From the NCBI GenBank assembly GCA_938045565.1, contig CALIAZ010000039.1, forward strand, positions 1 through 57,167: a stretch of 57,167 nt of DNA, read 5' to 3'. Shown here piece by piece: positions 42,724-51,191 of this stretch (its first letter is position 1; each line of letters begins with the position of its first letter). The notes under the pieces were generated by a model. It worked only from the letters and a program-made list of their open reading frames with translations. It was not told the DNA's origin and made no database searches. Source of the stretch: an uncultured Atopobium sp. GTDB lineage: Bacteria; Actinomycetota; Coriobacteriia; Coriobacteriales; Atopobiaceae. Both the position numbers and the translations under genes were made by a program.

Positions 42724-44229
42724 ATGCCACGCCCTCGTTTTAGTGAGATGCTCGTAGAACGTAGACGTCAGCTCGGGCTTTCTATCACTCAAGCATCAAA
42801 GATCCTTCGCCTCAAGGAGCAGGCACTTATTGCTTTTGAGGAAGGCGATTTTAAGAACATGCCGCAGAGTGGTTATGCTCAGGGCATGCTTTCTTCGTAT
42901 GCTCGCTATCTAGGGCTTAATCCACGCGAGATTGTTGACCTCTTCCAGGAAGAGAGCTACGAGTTTGAAAACGGCACCTATTCTCATGAGCTGCGTCGTC
43001 GTACGCGCGATACCCAGTCCGGCCGTGGTATTGCTGGTTATGACGTCGTAAACGAGTCTGGTAGTAGGCCAAAGGCATACGTGCAGTACCACGGTCTTCT
43101 CCCCACATCGGGAGGACCAGCTGGCGATATGGGCGCATTTGCAACTACGTCTGGTGTTCGCTCCAGACAAACTGGCGTGCCTCTGGGCGCTCAGGCATCT
43201 GAGGAGGACGCAGGCGGCTACTCATATTCTCGCTACGCTACTGGTCATGCGTATAACGCCGGTATTGAAGAGGCTTCTCGTCAGAAGACCATGGCAAGCC
43301 GCACACGTGGTGGCGTTCAGCGCAAGCGTGTTGGTATTGCGGGCGTCAGCATGCCAGCTTACAAAGACGACGTAACCAGAAGAACCGTTGCCCCAAGCGA
43401 TTACACAGATGACCTTCGTTATGACAACGTAACAGCTCCTTACGAGCGTGCTTCAACTATTTCTGGCCGTCGTGGCTCTAGAAATATTGCTCAGGTAGAC
43501 AGACCTAATGTGCGTCGTCGCCAGCCATCTGGCGCCGCCGCTCAACAGCGCCGTGCTCCTCAAAGACCAGGCGTTATGGGAGCACTTCAGAATTATTTCT
43601 CTGATACTGGCCGCACGATTGCCACCGTGTTTGCTCTTGTTGTTGTGATTATTACTGCCGTTTTGCTGTTCAGCGTACGTTCTTGCATGACAGCTCACAC
43701 TACGCCTACTACAACAAAGACGGTAAGCGTTAATAATTCAACAACTGATTCTTCTAAGAATTCCACTACTACAAACAGCAACACAGACACCTCTAAGAAG
43801 GATTCAGCTGATGCTTCTAAGAGCACTACTACAACTGAGCCAAAGAAGGAAGAGACTCCTAAGCAGACTACGGTAGTGGTTACTGTTGCAGATGGTCAGA
43901 CCAGCTGGGTTGAGATTACGGTTGACGGCAAGAGTGTTGAGGCTGATGCAATCACTGGTCCATGGTCTCAGACATATACTGTCACTGACTCCATGAGCGT
44001 TCTTGCAGGTACACCTGGCGCTGTTGCGGTTACCGTTAATGGTACTGCTAAGCCATTTGATGCAAATGCTTCCGGTATTGGTACCTTGACCATTCAGGGT
44101 ACTAAGCCTGCTGACGCTAACGGAACAAATGCTTCTGGAACTCAAACAAACAGCACGTCAACAAGTACTACCGGTGGAACTTCTGGCACAACTAACAACC
44201 AGAATTCCAACAGCAACTCAAATAACTAA
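42724..44229 (+). CDS. RodZ-like helix-turn-helix membrane protein
   Basis: 501 residues. Residues about 5-75 form an XRE/HTH_25-type helix-turn-helix (LSITQASKILRLKEQALIAFEEGDF and SGYAQGMLSSYARYLGL), as in the shape protein RodZ. A long disordered middle rich in Arg, Gly, Tyr and Ser follows (about 95-295). One membrane segment lies at about 298-322. The outer part has a Ser/Thr/Asn/Lys-rich stretch, then a DUF4115-like beta domain (VVVTVADGQTSWVEITVDGK) and a final Ser/Thr/Asn low-complexity tail. RodZ links MreB to the membrane in rods; whether this organism has MreB is not visible. It lies 2 nt after ftsK. Confidence 0.82.
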   Translation: MPRPRFSEMLVERRRQLGLSITQASKILRLKEQALIAFEEGDFKNMPQSGYAQGMLSSYARYLGLNPREIVDLFQEESYEFENGTYSHELRRRTRDTQSGRGIAGYDVVNESGSRPKAYVQYHGLLPTSGGPAGDMGAFATTSGVRSRQTGVPLGAQASEEDAGGYSYSRYATGHAYNAGIEEASRQKTMASRTRGGVQRKRVGIAGVSMPAYKDDVTRRTVAPSDYTDDLRYDNVTAPYERASTISGRRGSRNIAQVDRPNVRRRQPSGAAAQQRRAPQRPGVMGALQNYFSDTGRTIATVFALVVVIITAVLLFSVRSCMTAHTTPTTTKTVSVNNSTTDSSKNSTTTNSNTDTSKKDSADASKSTTTTEPKKEETPKQTTVVVTVADGQTSWVEITVDGKSVEADAITGPWSQTYTVTDSMSVLAGTPGAVAVTVNGTAKPFDANASGIGTLTIQGTKPADANGTNASGTQTNSTSTSTTGGTSGTTNNQNSNSNSNN

Positions 44230-44277
44230 ACGCCATAGGGCAAGAAGTTCTTCTCGCCCAGGTAATACGGAGGGGAA

Positions 44278-44775
44278 ATGGCTAAAGAATCAAGCTTTGA
44301 CGTTGTGTCTGAAGTGGACATGATGGAAGTTGATAATGCATTTCAGCAGGCGGCTCGTGAGCTCACCCAGCGCTACGATCTAAAAGATTCTGGCGCAACA
44401 CTTGAGCTCTCTAAGAAAGAAGGCAAGTTCACTATTGAGGCTCCTGCAGATTTTGTTGCATCTCAGGTTAGGGATGTTCTTGGCTCCAAGCTGGTAAAGC
44501 GCGGAATTAATCTTACTGCTATTCGTTGGGGAGACCCCATTCCTGCAGCAGGTTCTACGGTGCGTCAGATTGGTTCTATTGTTTCTGGTATTGACCAGGA
44601 GACTGCCAAGAAGATCGCTAAAGATATTCGTGATATGAAAGTTAAGGCTAAGGCAACCGTTGAGGGCGATAAGCTGCGTGTTTCTAGCGCTTCTCGCGAT
44701 GTTCTTCAGTCTGTGATTGCAAGCCTTAAGGAGAAAGACTATGGCCAGCCCCTCCAGTTCAACAACTATCGATAG
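44278..44775 (+). CDS. YajQ-family nucleotide-binding protein
   Basis: 165-residue protein of the YajQ/UPF0234 family: SSFDVVSEVDMMEVDNAF at the start, TQRYDLKDSGATLEL, and KKIAKDIRDMKVKAKATV near the C-terminus. Family members bind nucleotides or tRNA; one in Xanthomonas binds cyclic-di-GMP. Role here is not determinable. GGAGGGG precedes the ATG. Its end overlaps rimO by 35 nt. Confidence 0.92.
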   Translation: MAKESSFDVVSEVDMMEVDNAFQQAARELTQRYDLKDSGATLELSKKEGKFTIEAPADFVASQVRDVLGSKLVKRGINLTAIRWGDPIPAAGSTVRQIGSIVSGIDQETAKKIAKDIRDMKVKAKATVEGDKLRVSSASRDVLQSVIASLKEKDYGQPLQFNNYR

Positions 44776-46147
44776 GGGCTACAACGTCCTATACATCACG
44801 TTAGGATGCGCTAAAAACGAGGTTGATACAGACCGCATGCGCGCGCTTCTTTTGGCCTCTGGTTTTGGTGAAGTTGCAGATCCAGAGTCAGCAGATGTTG
44901 CAATTATCAACACCTGCTCGTTCTTGGCTTCAGCAACAGAGGAGTCCATTGAAGCTACGCTTGAGATTGCTGAGGGCGCTTCTGAGGGAGTCCGTAAGCT
45001 ACCCATTATTATGTGTGGCTGTGTACCTTCTCGATATGGTGCAGAACTTAATGAGCAGCTTCCTGAGGTTGCTGCTTTTGTTCCCGCAGATCAAGAGGAC
45101 GGCATTGTCAGCGTTGTCGCAGACGTTCTGAATATTCCTGAACCAACGCAGTCTATTGTTGCTGCTCACGGCATGCTGCGCACCATTGATGGTGCTAGTG
45201 CGTTTGTAAAGATTTCTGAGGGCTGTGACAGATTCTGCGCTTTCTGTGCTATTCCGTATATTCGTGGCCACTATCACTCAAGACCTGCTGAAGAGATTCT
45301 TCAAGAGGTACATGAGCTGATGGAGGGCGGTGTTCGTGAGGTCATTTTGATTGGCCAGGACACCGGCATTTGGGGCTCTGATATGCCTGACACAGAGGAC
45401 GGTCAGACTCCAACGCTTGCTAAGCTTATGCAGCAGGTTGCTGAGGTTGTCCGTCCTTATAAGGGTTGGATCCGCGTTTTGTATCTGCAACCAGAAGGCA
45501 TGACCGATGAGCTTATCAGCACCATTCGTGATACGCCTGAGGTTCTACCTTATATTGACATTCCAATTCAGCACTGCAACGAACGTATTCTTAAGCGAAT
45601 GGGTCGCTCCGGCTCTACGCAAGAGCTTCGTGAGCTTTTTGATCGCCTCAGAACAGAGATTCCTAGTATGGTTCTCCGTACCACCGGAATGTGCGGTTTC
45701 CCAGGCGAGACCGATGAAGAGTCAGACGAGTTCTATGACTTTATTCAGGAGCAGGAGTTTGACTACACGTCCGTCTTTACCTATTCGCCAGAGGAGGGAA
45801 CTCTAGGCGCAAAGATGTCCGATCAGGTTCCTGATGAGGTAAAGATTGAGCGTACGCAGCGTCTGTTTGACCTTGTAGAGCAGCTTGGCTTTGCCGCAAC
45901 TGCCCGTCACGTTGGTGAGCGCTGTGAGGTCATTATTGACGGAATCGAAGAATCCGACGAGGGTACTGAGCTTATCGGCCACACGTGGTTCCAGGCTCCA
46001 GACTGCGATGGCGCGGTTCACATTGCAGAGGGAGAGGCTGCGGTCGGAGACATTGTCCTTTGTGATCTGGTAGATTCTTTCTGCTATGAAATGATTGGCG
46101 AGATTGTAGACGCTACAGACACACAGTCTGGCGAGAAAACCGTTTAG
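44741..46147 (+). CDS. rimO: Ribosomal protein S12 methylthiotransferase RimO
   Basis: Radical SAM enzyme that methylthiolates an Asp of ribosomal protein S12. 468 residues. Auxiliary-cluster Cys are in ITLGCAKNEVDTDR, INTCSFLASATEES and MCGCVPSRYG; the radical SAM motif is CDRFCAFC in ISEGCDRFCAFCAIPYIRG; a C-terminal TRAM domain follows. LGCAKNEVD and the GHYHSRP segment are typical of RimO rather than MiaB. The ATG at 44741 has AAGGAG upstream, so the first 35 nt overlap yajQ. Confidence 0.94.
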   Translation: MASPSSSTTIDRGYNVLYITLGCAKNEVDTDRMRALLLASGFGEVADPESADVAIINTCSFLASATEESIEATLEIAEGASEGVRKLPIIMCGCVPSRYGAELNEQLPEVAAFVPADQEDGIVSVVADVLNIPEPTQSIVAAHGMLRTIDGASAFVKISEGCDRFCAFCAIPYIRGHYHSRPAEEILQEVHELMEGGVREVILIGQDTGIWGSDMPDTEDGQTPTLAKLMQQVAEVVRPYKGWIRVLYLQPEGMTDELISTIRDTPEVLPYIDIPIQHCNERILKRMGRSGSTQELRELFDRLRTEIPSMVLRTTGMCGFPGETDEESDEFYDFIQEQEFDYTSVFTYSPEEGTLGAKMSDQVPDEVKIERTQRLFDLVEQLGFAATARHVGERCEVIIDGIEESDEGTELIGHTWFQAPDCDGAVHIAEGEAAVGDIVLCDLVDSFCYEMIGEIVDATDTQSGEKTV

Positions 46148-46160
46148 TTGGGGATAGGTC

Positions 46161-46766
46161 ATGTCATCAAAGACAATTTGGACACCTGCAAATATTGTTA
46201 CCTGCGCTCGAGTGGTGCTGGTACCCTTTTGGCTTCTCCTTGCACAGCTTTTAGGCGTATCTCTGGCTGATTCTCTGGCAACACCTGGTTTTAACCTCGG
46301 AGCTTTTCTTGTCTTTATCGGCTATGTTGTTATTTCTTTGACCGATAAGCTTGATGGCTACCTTGCGCGCAGTAGAAATGAAGTTACTACCTTTGGAAAG
46401 TTCTTAGATCCAATTGCCGATAAACTCGCTGTTGTTGTAGCCCTTTTTGTACTTCTTGAATGGCACATGGTTTCTCCCTGGGTGCTCTTAGTGATTGTTG
46501 CACGAGAGTTTTTAGTGTCGGGCCTTAGAATGGTTGTTGCATCAAAGGGTGTTGTTATCGCCGCATCTGACTTGGGCAAATGGAAAACTGCAACAACTAT
46601 GGTTGCTATCTGTGGCTTGCTTTTCTTGCCGAGCATCCCCGGCGGAATGATTCAGGATGTTTTGCTCTTTATCTTTAACGTATCTATGTGGGTTGCAGTA
46701 GTTCTTACGGCCTGGTCAGGAATTGACTACTTTGTAAAGTCTTGGCAATACATTGCTGAAGTTTAA
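46161..46766 (+). CDS. pgsA: CDP-diacylglycerol--glycerol-3-phosphate 3-phosphatidyltransferase
   Basis: Makes phosphatidylglycerol phosphate at the membrane. 201 residues with several membrane helices and the CDP-alcohol phosphotransferase motif DKLDGYLARSRNEVTTFGKF followed by LDPIADK (about residues 56-82). The rimO-pgsA-cinA-recA order is common in Gram-positive bacteria. Followed by a terminator. Confidence 0.94.
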   Translation: MSSKTIWTPANIVTCARVVLVPFWLLLAQLLGVSLADSLATPGFNLGAFLVFIGYVVISLTDKLDGYLARSRNEVTTFGKFLDPIADKLAVVVALFVLLEWHMVSPWVLLVIVAREFLVSGLRMVVASKGVVIAASDLGKWKTATTMVAICGLLFLPSIPGGMIQDVLLFIFNVSMWVAVVLTAWSGIDYFVKSWQYIAEV

Positions 46767-46770
46767 CAAG

Positions 46771-46800
46771 ATGGCGTCTCTCTGAGGCGCCATATTTGTA
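46771..46800 (+). terminator. Terminator-like hairpin after pgsA
   Basis: ATGGCGTCT pairs with AGGCGCCAT (one T-G wobble) around a 5-nt loop, followed by ATTTGTAT. The T-run is weak. Confidence 0.75.
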
Positions 46801-46850
46801 TAAGATAAGCTCATGTGCAGGTCAAACGGTTTTCTGCTTAATGAAAAGTT

Positions 46851-47357
46851 GTGATTCAAATGTTTTCATCTGAAGTTCTTTCAGAAGCTCAACAAGTTGT
46901 TTCAGAGGCTCTTGAGGCTGGTCTTACCGTTGCTTCTGCCGAGTCTTGTACGGGAGGACTTGTTGCAGGTGCACTTACCGCTATCTCTGGATCATCAAGC
47001 GTGCTTAAAGGCTCTGTTGTGAGCTACACCATTGAGATTAAGCAGAAGGTATTAGGTGTCTCAAAAGATATCTTTGAAGAGCCATCCCTTGGTGCTGTTT
47101 CTGAACCCTGTGCAGCTCAGATGGCTTTGGGCGTTAGAGAAGTTATTGGTTCAGACATTGCTGTTTCCGTTACTGGAATAGCTGGTCCAACAGGAGAAGA
47201 GCCTGGTAAACCAGTTGGAACGGTTTGGTTTGGTATTACCAGTAATAACTTTACCCATACGGTCTGTAAACATTTTTCTGGCAATAGAGAACAGGTACGA
47301 GAAGCTGCAGTTTTACAAGCCTTGCAATTAATTCATGAAGCAATTGTGAAAGCTTAA
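46851..47357 (+). CDS. cinA: CinA C-terminal domain protein (NMN amidohydrolase, PncC type)
   Basis: 168 residues covering only the C-terminal CinA domain. ASAESCTGGLVAGALTAISG near residue 31 and VTGIAGPTGEEPGKPVGTVW near 106 are the family landmarks. Stand-alone members deamidate nicotinamide mononucleotide; full CinA adds an N-terminal domain that is absent here. The start is GTG at 46851 or ATG at 46860; neither has a strong ribosome site. Located upstream of recA, as cinA is in streptococci, but a strong terminator separates them. Confidence 0.9.
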   Translation: MIQMFSSEVLSEAQQVVSEALEAGLTVASAESCTGGLVAGALTAISGSSSVLKGSVVSYTIEIKQKVLGVSKDIFEEPSLGAVSEPCAAQMALGVREVIGSDIAVSVTGIAGPTGEEPGKPVGTVWFGITSNNFTHTVCKHFSGNREQVREAAVLQALQLIHEAIVKA

Positions 47358-47374
47358 AATCTGATTTTAATAGG

Positions 47375-47410
47375 GAAGTTCAAAACAAATCAGTTTTGGA
47401 CTTCTTTTTT
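47375..47410 (+). terminator. Intrinsic terminator between cinA and recA
   Basis: 12-bp stem GAAGTTCAAAAC / GTTTTGGACTTC (one T-G wobble), 6-nt loop, then T6. It isolates recA transcription from cinA. Confidence 0.93.
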
Positions 47411-47530
47411 ATGCGGCTTTGCAGGACTTATACAGACAAATTTGAAATTCAGAAGAAACTCGCTGCTCAAGAGTGGAAAAAGAGAGGTAAGAATTCTGAC
47501 AAATTACCTCTATAGAGTATATGTTTGACG

Positions 47531-47559
47531 TTGACATAGAACGTCTGTTCTTATAATAT
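47531..47559 (+). promoter_or_regulatory. recA promoter with LexA (SOS) box
   Basis: TTGACA (47531-47536) and TAATAT (47554-47559) are 17 nt apart; an overlapping TATAAT starts at 47552. Between them lies GAACGTCTGTTC (47539-47550), a perfect GAAC-N4-GTTC palindrome, the LexA box of Gram-positive and actinobacterial bacteria. LexA bound here would block the polymerase. lexA itself is at the right edge of the window. Confidence 0.92.
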
Positions 47560-47588
47560 TCTAGTAACAAAAAGAGCAAGGAGTACCC

Positions 47589-48677
47589 ATGGCTAAAAAG
47601 TCAGTTTCAAAAGAGATTAAAGCTCGTACTACTGGTGATGAGAGAGATGAGGTTATCTCTTCAACCACTGCAGAGATTGAGAAGAAATTTGGTGCAGGCG
47701 CTATTATGCGTTTAGGTGAGGGTGGTCCTGCCTTTGATATCCAGGCTATTCCAACTGGCTCACTTGCTCTTGATGCAGCGTTGGGTATTGGTGGTGTTCC
47801 TCGCGGCCGTATCGTAGAGATTTATGGCCCAGAGTCTTCTGGTAAGACAACACTTTCACTAGAAATTCTTGCAGAAGCTCAGGCGCTAGGTGGCGTTGTT
47901 GCCTTTATTGACGCAGAGCACGCACTAGACCCAGGTTATGCGGCTCGTATTGGCGTTGATATTGATGATGTTTTAATTTCTCAGCCAGATACTGGTGAGC
48001 AGGCTCTTGAGATTTGTGACATGCTTGTTCGCTCAGGCGCCATTGATGTTGTAGTTGTAGACTCCGTTGCTGCTCTTGTTCCTCGTGCAGAGATTGAGGG
48101 AGAAATCGGCGATTCTAGCGTTGGTCTTCAGGCTCGTCTTATGAGTCAGGCTCTCCGTAAATTAGCGGGTTCTCTTTCTAAGTCTAATACGCTCTGTATC
48201 TTCATTAACCAACTTAGAGAGAAGATTGGCGTTATGTTTGGTAGCCCAGAGACCACTTCCGGTGGTAGGGCTCTTAAGTTCTTCTCCACTGTCCGCATGG
48301 ATATTCGCCGCGTTGACAGCATTAAGGTTAATGGAGAAAACGTTGGTAACCGTGTCCGCGTTAAGGTTGTAAAGAACAAGGTTGCTCCACCTTTTAAGGT
48401 TGCTGAGTTTGACATTATGTACGGTCAAGGCATCTCTAAAGAAGGCTCCATTCTTGATATGGCTGTTGACTTTGAGATTGTTAACAAGTCTGGTGCTTGG
48501 TTCACTTATGAGGGCGAGCGTCTTGGTCAGGGTAGAGAAGCAGCTAAATCTTTCCTTACCGCCAATCCGGACCTTATGGAAGAGATTGATCACAAAGTAC
48601 GAGTTGCCTGTGGTCTTGTATTTGATGAAGATTCTGAAGTTGGTACTCCAGTTGCAACGGAAGATTCTGCTGAATAA
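47589..48677 (+). CDS. recA: Recombinase RecA
   Basis: Strand-exchange ATPase and co-protease for LexA cleavage. 362 residues: Walker A GPESSGKTT near 80, VVVDSVAALVPRAEIEGEIGD around 155-175, loop segments QALRKLAG and FINQLREKIGVMFGSPETT (spread over adjoining motifs), and a short acidic C-terminus. AAGGAG precedes the ATG. Transcribed from the LexA-controlled promoter just upstream; its stop overlaps the recX ATG (TAATG). Confidence 0.98.
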   Translation: MAKKSVSKEIKARTTGDERDEVISSTTAEIEKKFGAGAIMRLGEGGPAFDIQAIPTGSLALDAALGIGGVPRGRIVEIYGPESSGKTTLSLEILAEAQALGGVVAFIDAEHALDPGYAARIGVDIDDVLISQPDTGEQALEICDMLVRSGAIDVVVVDSVAALVPRAEIEGEIGDSSVGLQARLMSQALRKLAGSLSKSNTLCIFINQLREKIGVMFGSPETTSGGRALKFFSTVRMDIRRVDSIKVNGENVGNRVRVKVVKNKVAPPFKVAEFDIMYGQGISKEGSILDMAVDFEIVNKSGAWFTYEGERLGQGREAAKSFLTANPDLMEEIDHKVRVACGLVFDEDSEVGTPVATEDSAE

Positions 48678-49351
48678 TGTCAGATATTTCTTGGACAGTT
48701 GAGCTGCCAAAAAAGAAACAAGCAGTTTTAGGCCAGGCAAAGCCTAAGGCAAAGATAATTTTAGAAACTGAAGTTGGAGGGACGGAGGAACTCTTTATCC
48801 CTCCAACAGTAGCTCGATTTCTTAAGAGTAAAGAGAAAGAGGGTGTTTTTGCTCCTTCCTCTCGTAATGAGTTTCTGTATGAGTTAAAAGAGATTTCAAC
48901 GCAGTGCATTAAAGCTCGTATTGAGGCTTTGATTGTAAAAAGGGATTACTCTACGGCTGAGCTTCAGAAAAAGCTCATGCTTGATGGTTATCAGAAGAAT
49001 GTAAGAGATCCTGCAGTGCAGAGGGCTGTTGAAGTTGGTTTGATTAATGACAGTCGTTTTGCAGACGTCTATATACGTTCTAAGATTTCGCAAGGCTGGG
49101 GTCCTCTAAAAATTAAAACTGAAATTTCTAAAAAGGGAATTGAAGTTGAGACACTCCCCGGATGGCCTGACGCATTTTTTTCTGACGTGGATGAATTTGA
49201 AGTTGCGTATTCTTTGGCTCAGAGAAAACACTTGTCGGGAAAAAATGATTATGAGAAGCTTGTCAGATTTCTTGCAACAAAGGGATATTCATTTTCTATA
49301 GCTTCATCAGTTGCTAAAAAGATTTTGGATGAGAACGCCACATCTGAGTGA
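48677..49351 (+). CDS. recX: RecA regulator RecX
   Basis: Small helical protein that binds RecA filaments and limits their activity. 224 residues: an N-terminal extension of about 75 residues, then RecX helical repeats with IEALIVKRDYSTAELQKKL, VEVGLINDSRFADVYIRSK and WGPLKIKTEISKKGI. The conservation is modest but the position, overlapping recA by one base, makes the call firm. Co-transcribed with recA and thus probably SOS-induced. Confidence 0.9.
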   Translation: MSDISWTVELPKKKQAVLGQAKPKAKIILETEVGGTEELFIPPTVARFLKSKEKEGVFAPSSRNEFLYELKEISTQCIKARIEALIVKRDYSTAELQKKLMLDGYQKNVRDPAVQRAVEVGLINDSRFADVYIRSKISQGWGPLKIKTEISKKGIEVETLPGWPDAFFSDVDEFEVAYSLAQRKHLSGKNDYEKLVRFLATKGYSFSIASSVAKKILDENATSE

Positions 49352-49415
49352 TTACCTTTCCGTAGTTGATAAGTCTGTTGTATTAGTGTGCTTTACTTTT
49401 CCTACCTGCTATTTA

Positions 49416-49444
49416 TTGACAAAAGTTACAATGCTCTATACGAT
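49416..49444 (+). promoter_or_regulatory. Promoter of rny
   Basis: TTGACA (49416-49421) and TACGAT (49439-49444) spaced by 17 nt, about 190 nt upstream of rny. It would give an unusually long leader of about 180 nt. Confidence 0.7.
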
Positions 49445-49449
49445 AAATA

Positions 49450-49594
49450 TGCCGTGAATAGGCTCATTTCCGCTGGGCAACCAGCGTCACGTATACAGTA
49501 GGTATCTCATACACTTGATCTATCTCTGCATGTGGCATGACCAGCCAATGAATCCTGATTATGGCGGGTTCTTTAGATACTGTTGTGTCTAAAG
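49450..49594 (+). other. Structured leader of rny
   Basis: The leader between the promoter and rny contains a perfect 6-bp hairpin CGCTGG-GCAA-CCAGCG (49471-49486, a GNRA tetraloop) and a 9-bp hairpin CTTTAGATA / TGTCTAAAG (49571-49594, one T-G wobble). It matches no riboswitch class I can recall, and no T-run follows the second hairpin. It may be a regulatory RNA element or an autoregulatory site for RNase Y. The 283-nt gap between recX and rny holds nothing else. Confidence 0.45.
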
Positions 49595-49634
49595 TCTCCT
49601 GAACACTTTTGTAATTGCCATTTGAGGAGTAGGT

Positions 49635-51188
49635 ATGGAATTAGCAGCAGTAGGCATTGTTTGCCTTCTTGTGGGAGTAGGCCTTGCATACGGCGTACTC
49701 TCTAACATTAGTAATTCAAAGATTAAAACTGCAGAGCAGCAGTTAAAAGATGCTCAGACTAATGCAGATCGCATTGCTTCTGATGCAGCTCGCCAGGCAG
49801 AAACAGTTAAAAAAGAGGCTGTTCTTGAGGCTAAAGAAGAAGTTCTTCAGCTTAAGCAGGCTGCAGAGGCAGATGAGAAAAAGCGTAAGAGTGAGCTTCG
49901 CAGCATGGAGAATCGTATTCTTCAGCGTGAAGAGTCTCTTGATCACCGTACTGATGCACTAGAGAAGCGTGAGCATCAGCTCTCCAACCTTCAGGGTCAG
50001 CTTGATCGTCGTAAGAACGATTTGGATTCTCTTGTTTCCCAGCAGTCTCAAGAGCTTGAGCGCATTGCAGCTCTTACAAAAGATGAGGCTCATGATGAGC
50101 TTCTCGCTCGAGTCCGTTCTGAAAGTGTTCGCGATGAGGCTATGATTCTTCGTGAGTCTGAGCAGCGCGTTCGTGCACAAGCAGATAAAACTGCTCGTGA
50201 GATTATTTCTACCGCTATTCAGCGTGTTGCTGCAGATCAGGCTTCTGAGATTACAGTAACTTCCGTCCATATCCCTTCTGATGATCTAAAGGGTAGGATT
50301 ATTGGACGTGAGGGCCGTAATATTCGTACGTTTGAGCAGGTATCTGGTGTTTCTCTTGTTATTGATGACACTCCAGAGACTGTAGTTCTTTCAAGTTTTG
50401 ATCCAGTCCGCCGTGAGACCGCTCGTGTTGCACTTGAGAACCTCATAGCAGACGGTCGTATTCATCCAGCCCGCATTGAGGAGCTCTACAAGAAGGCTGA
50501 AGCCCTTGTTAACGAGCGTGTTCTTGAGGCTGGCGAACAGGCTGCATTTGATTGTGGTATTCACGATCTTCATCCAGAGATCGTAAAGACTCTTGGTAAG
50601 CTTCGCTACCGTACTTCTTACGGTCAGAACGTTCTTGCTCACTCTGTTCAGGTTGCAGTACTTTGCGGCATTATGGCTGAAGAGCTTGGCCTTGAGCCTG
50701 CTCCAGCTAAGCGCGCTGGTCTGCTTCATGACCTTGGTAAGGCAATTGACCACGAGGTTGAGGGTCCACATGCTGTAATTGGTGCAGATCTTGCTCGTCG
50801 TTATGGTGAGCGTCCAGAGATTGTTCACGCTATTGAGGCTCACCACGCAGATATTGAGCCAAACACCGTGCTTGACATGCTTGTTATGGCTGCAGATGCT
50901 ATTTCTGCTGCACGTCCTGGTGCTCGTCGTGAGTCCGCTGAGAACTACATCAAGCGCCTTGAGAAGCTTGAGGCTATCTCCAATGCACACGAAGGTGTTG
51001 AGCGTACGTATGCAATGCAGGCTGGCCGTGAGCTTCACGTAATGGTTGAGCCTCAGATGATTAGCGATTCCGAGGCAACTGTTCTTGCTCACGATATTGC
51101 TAAGCAAATTGAGGATGAGATGGAATATCCAGGACAGGTTCGCGTTGTTGTTATTCGCGAGTCTCGTGCTGTGGACGTTGCTAAGTAA
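49635..51188 (+). CDS. rny: Ribonuclease Y
   Basis: Membrane-anchored endoribonuclease that starts mRNA decay. 517 residues: one N-terminal membrane segment (about 2-22), a long coiled coil (about 30-200), a KH domain with IIGREGRNIRTFEQVSGV near 220, and an HD domain with LLHDLGKAIDHEVEG near 363 and HHADIEPNTVLDML. With RNase J and PNPase this window holds the core RNA-decay set. GAGGAG precedes the ATG. Confidence 0.97.
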   Translation: MELAAVGIVCLLVGVGLAYGVLSNISNSKIKTAEQQLKDAQTNADRIASDAARQAETVKKEAVLEAKEEVLQLKQAAEADEKKRKSELRSMENRILQREESLDHRTDALEKREHQLSNLQGQLDRRKNDLDSLVSQQSQELERIAALTKDEAHDELLARVRSESVRDEAMILRESEQRVRAQADKTAREIISTAIQRVAADQASEITVTSVHIPSDDLKGRIIGREGRNIRTFEQVSGVSLVIDDTPETVVLSSFDPVRRETARVALENLIADGRIHPARIEELYKKAEALVNERVLEAGEQAAFDCGIHDLHPEIVKTLGKLRYRTSYGQNVLAHSVQVAVLCGIMAEELGLEPAPAKRAGLLHDLGKAIDHEVEGPHAVIGADLARRYGERPEIVHAIEAHHADIEPNTVLDMLVMAADAISAARPGARRESAENYIKRLEKLEAISNAHEGVERTYAMQAGRELHVMVEPQMISDSEATVLAHDIAKQIEDEMEYPGQVRVVVIRESRAVDVAK

Positions 51189-51191
51189 TTT

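Noticed and set aside
49450..49634. Known riboswitch or 6S RNA before rny
   Set aside because: The visible hairpins do not show the conserved cores of cyclic-di-GMP, cobalamin, SAM or ydaO-type riboswitches that I checked, nor the long central bubble of 6S RNA.
50391..51107. A 238-codon minus-strand frame opposite rny
   Set aside because: Shadow of the HD domain region of RNase Y, with no motif of its own.
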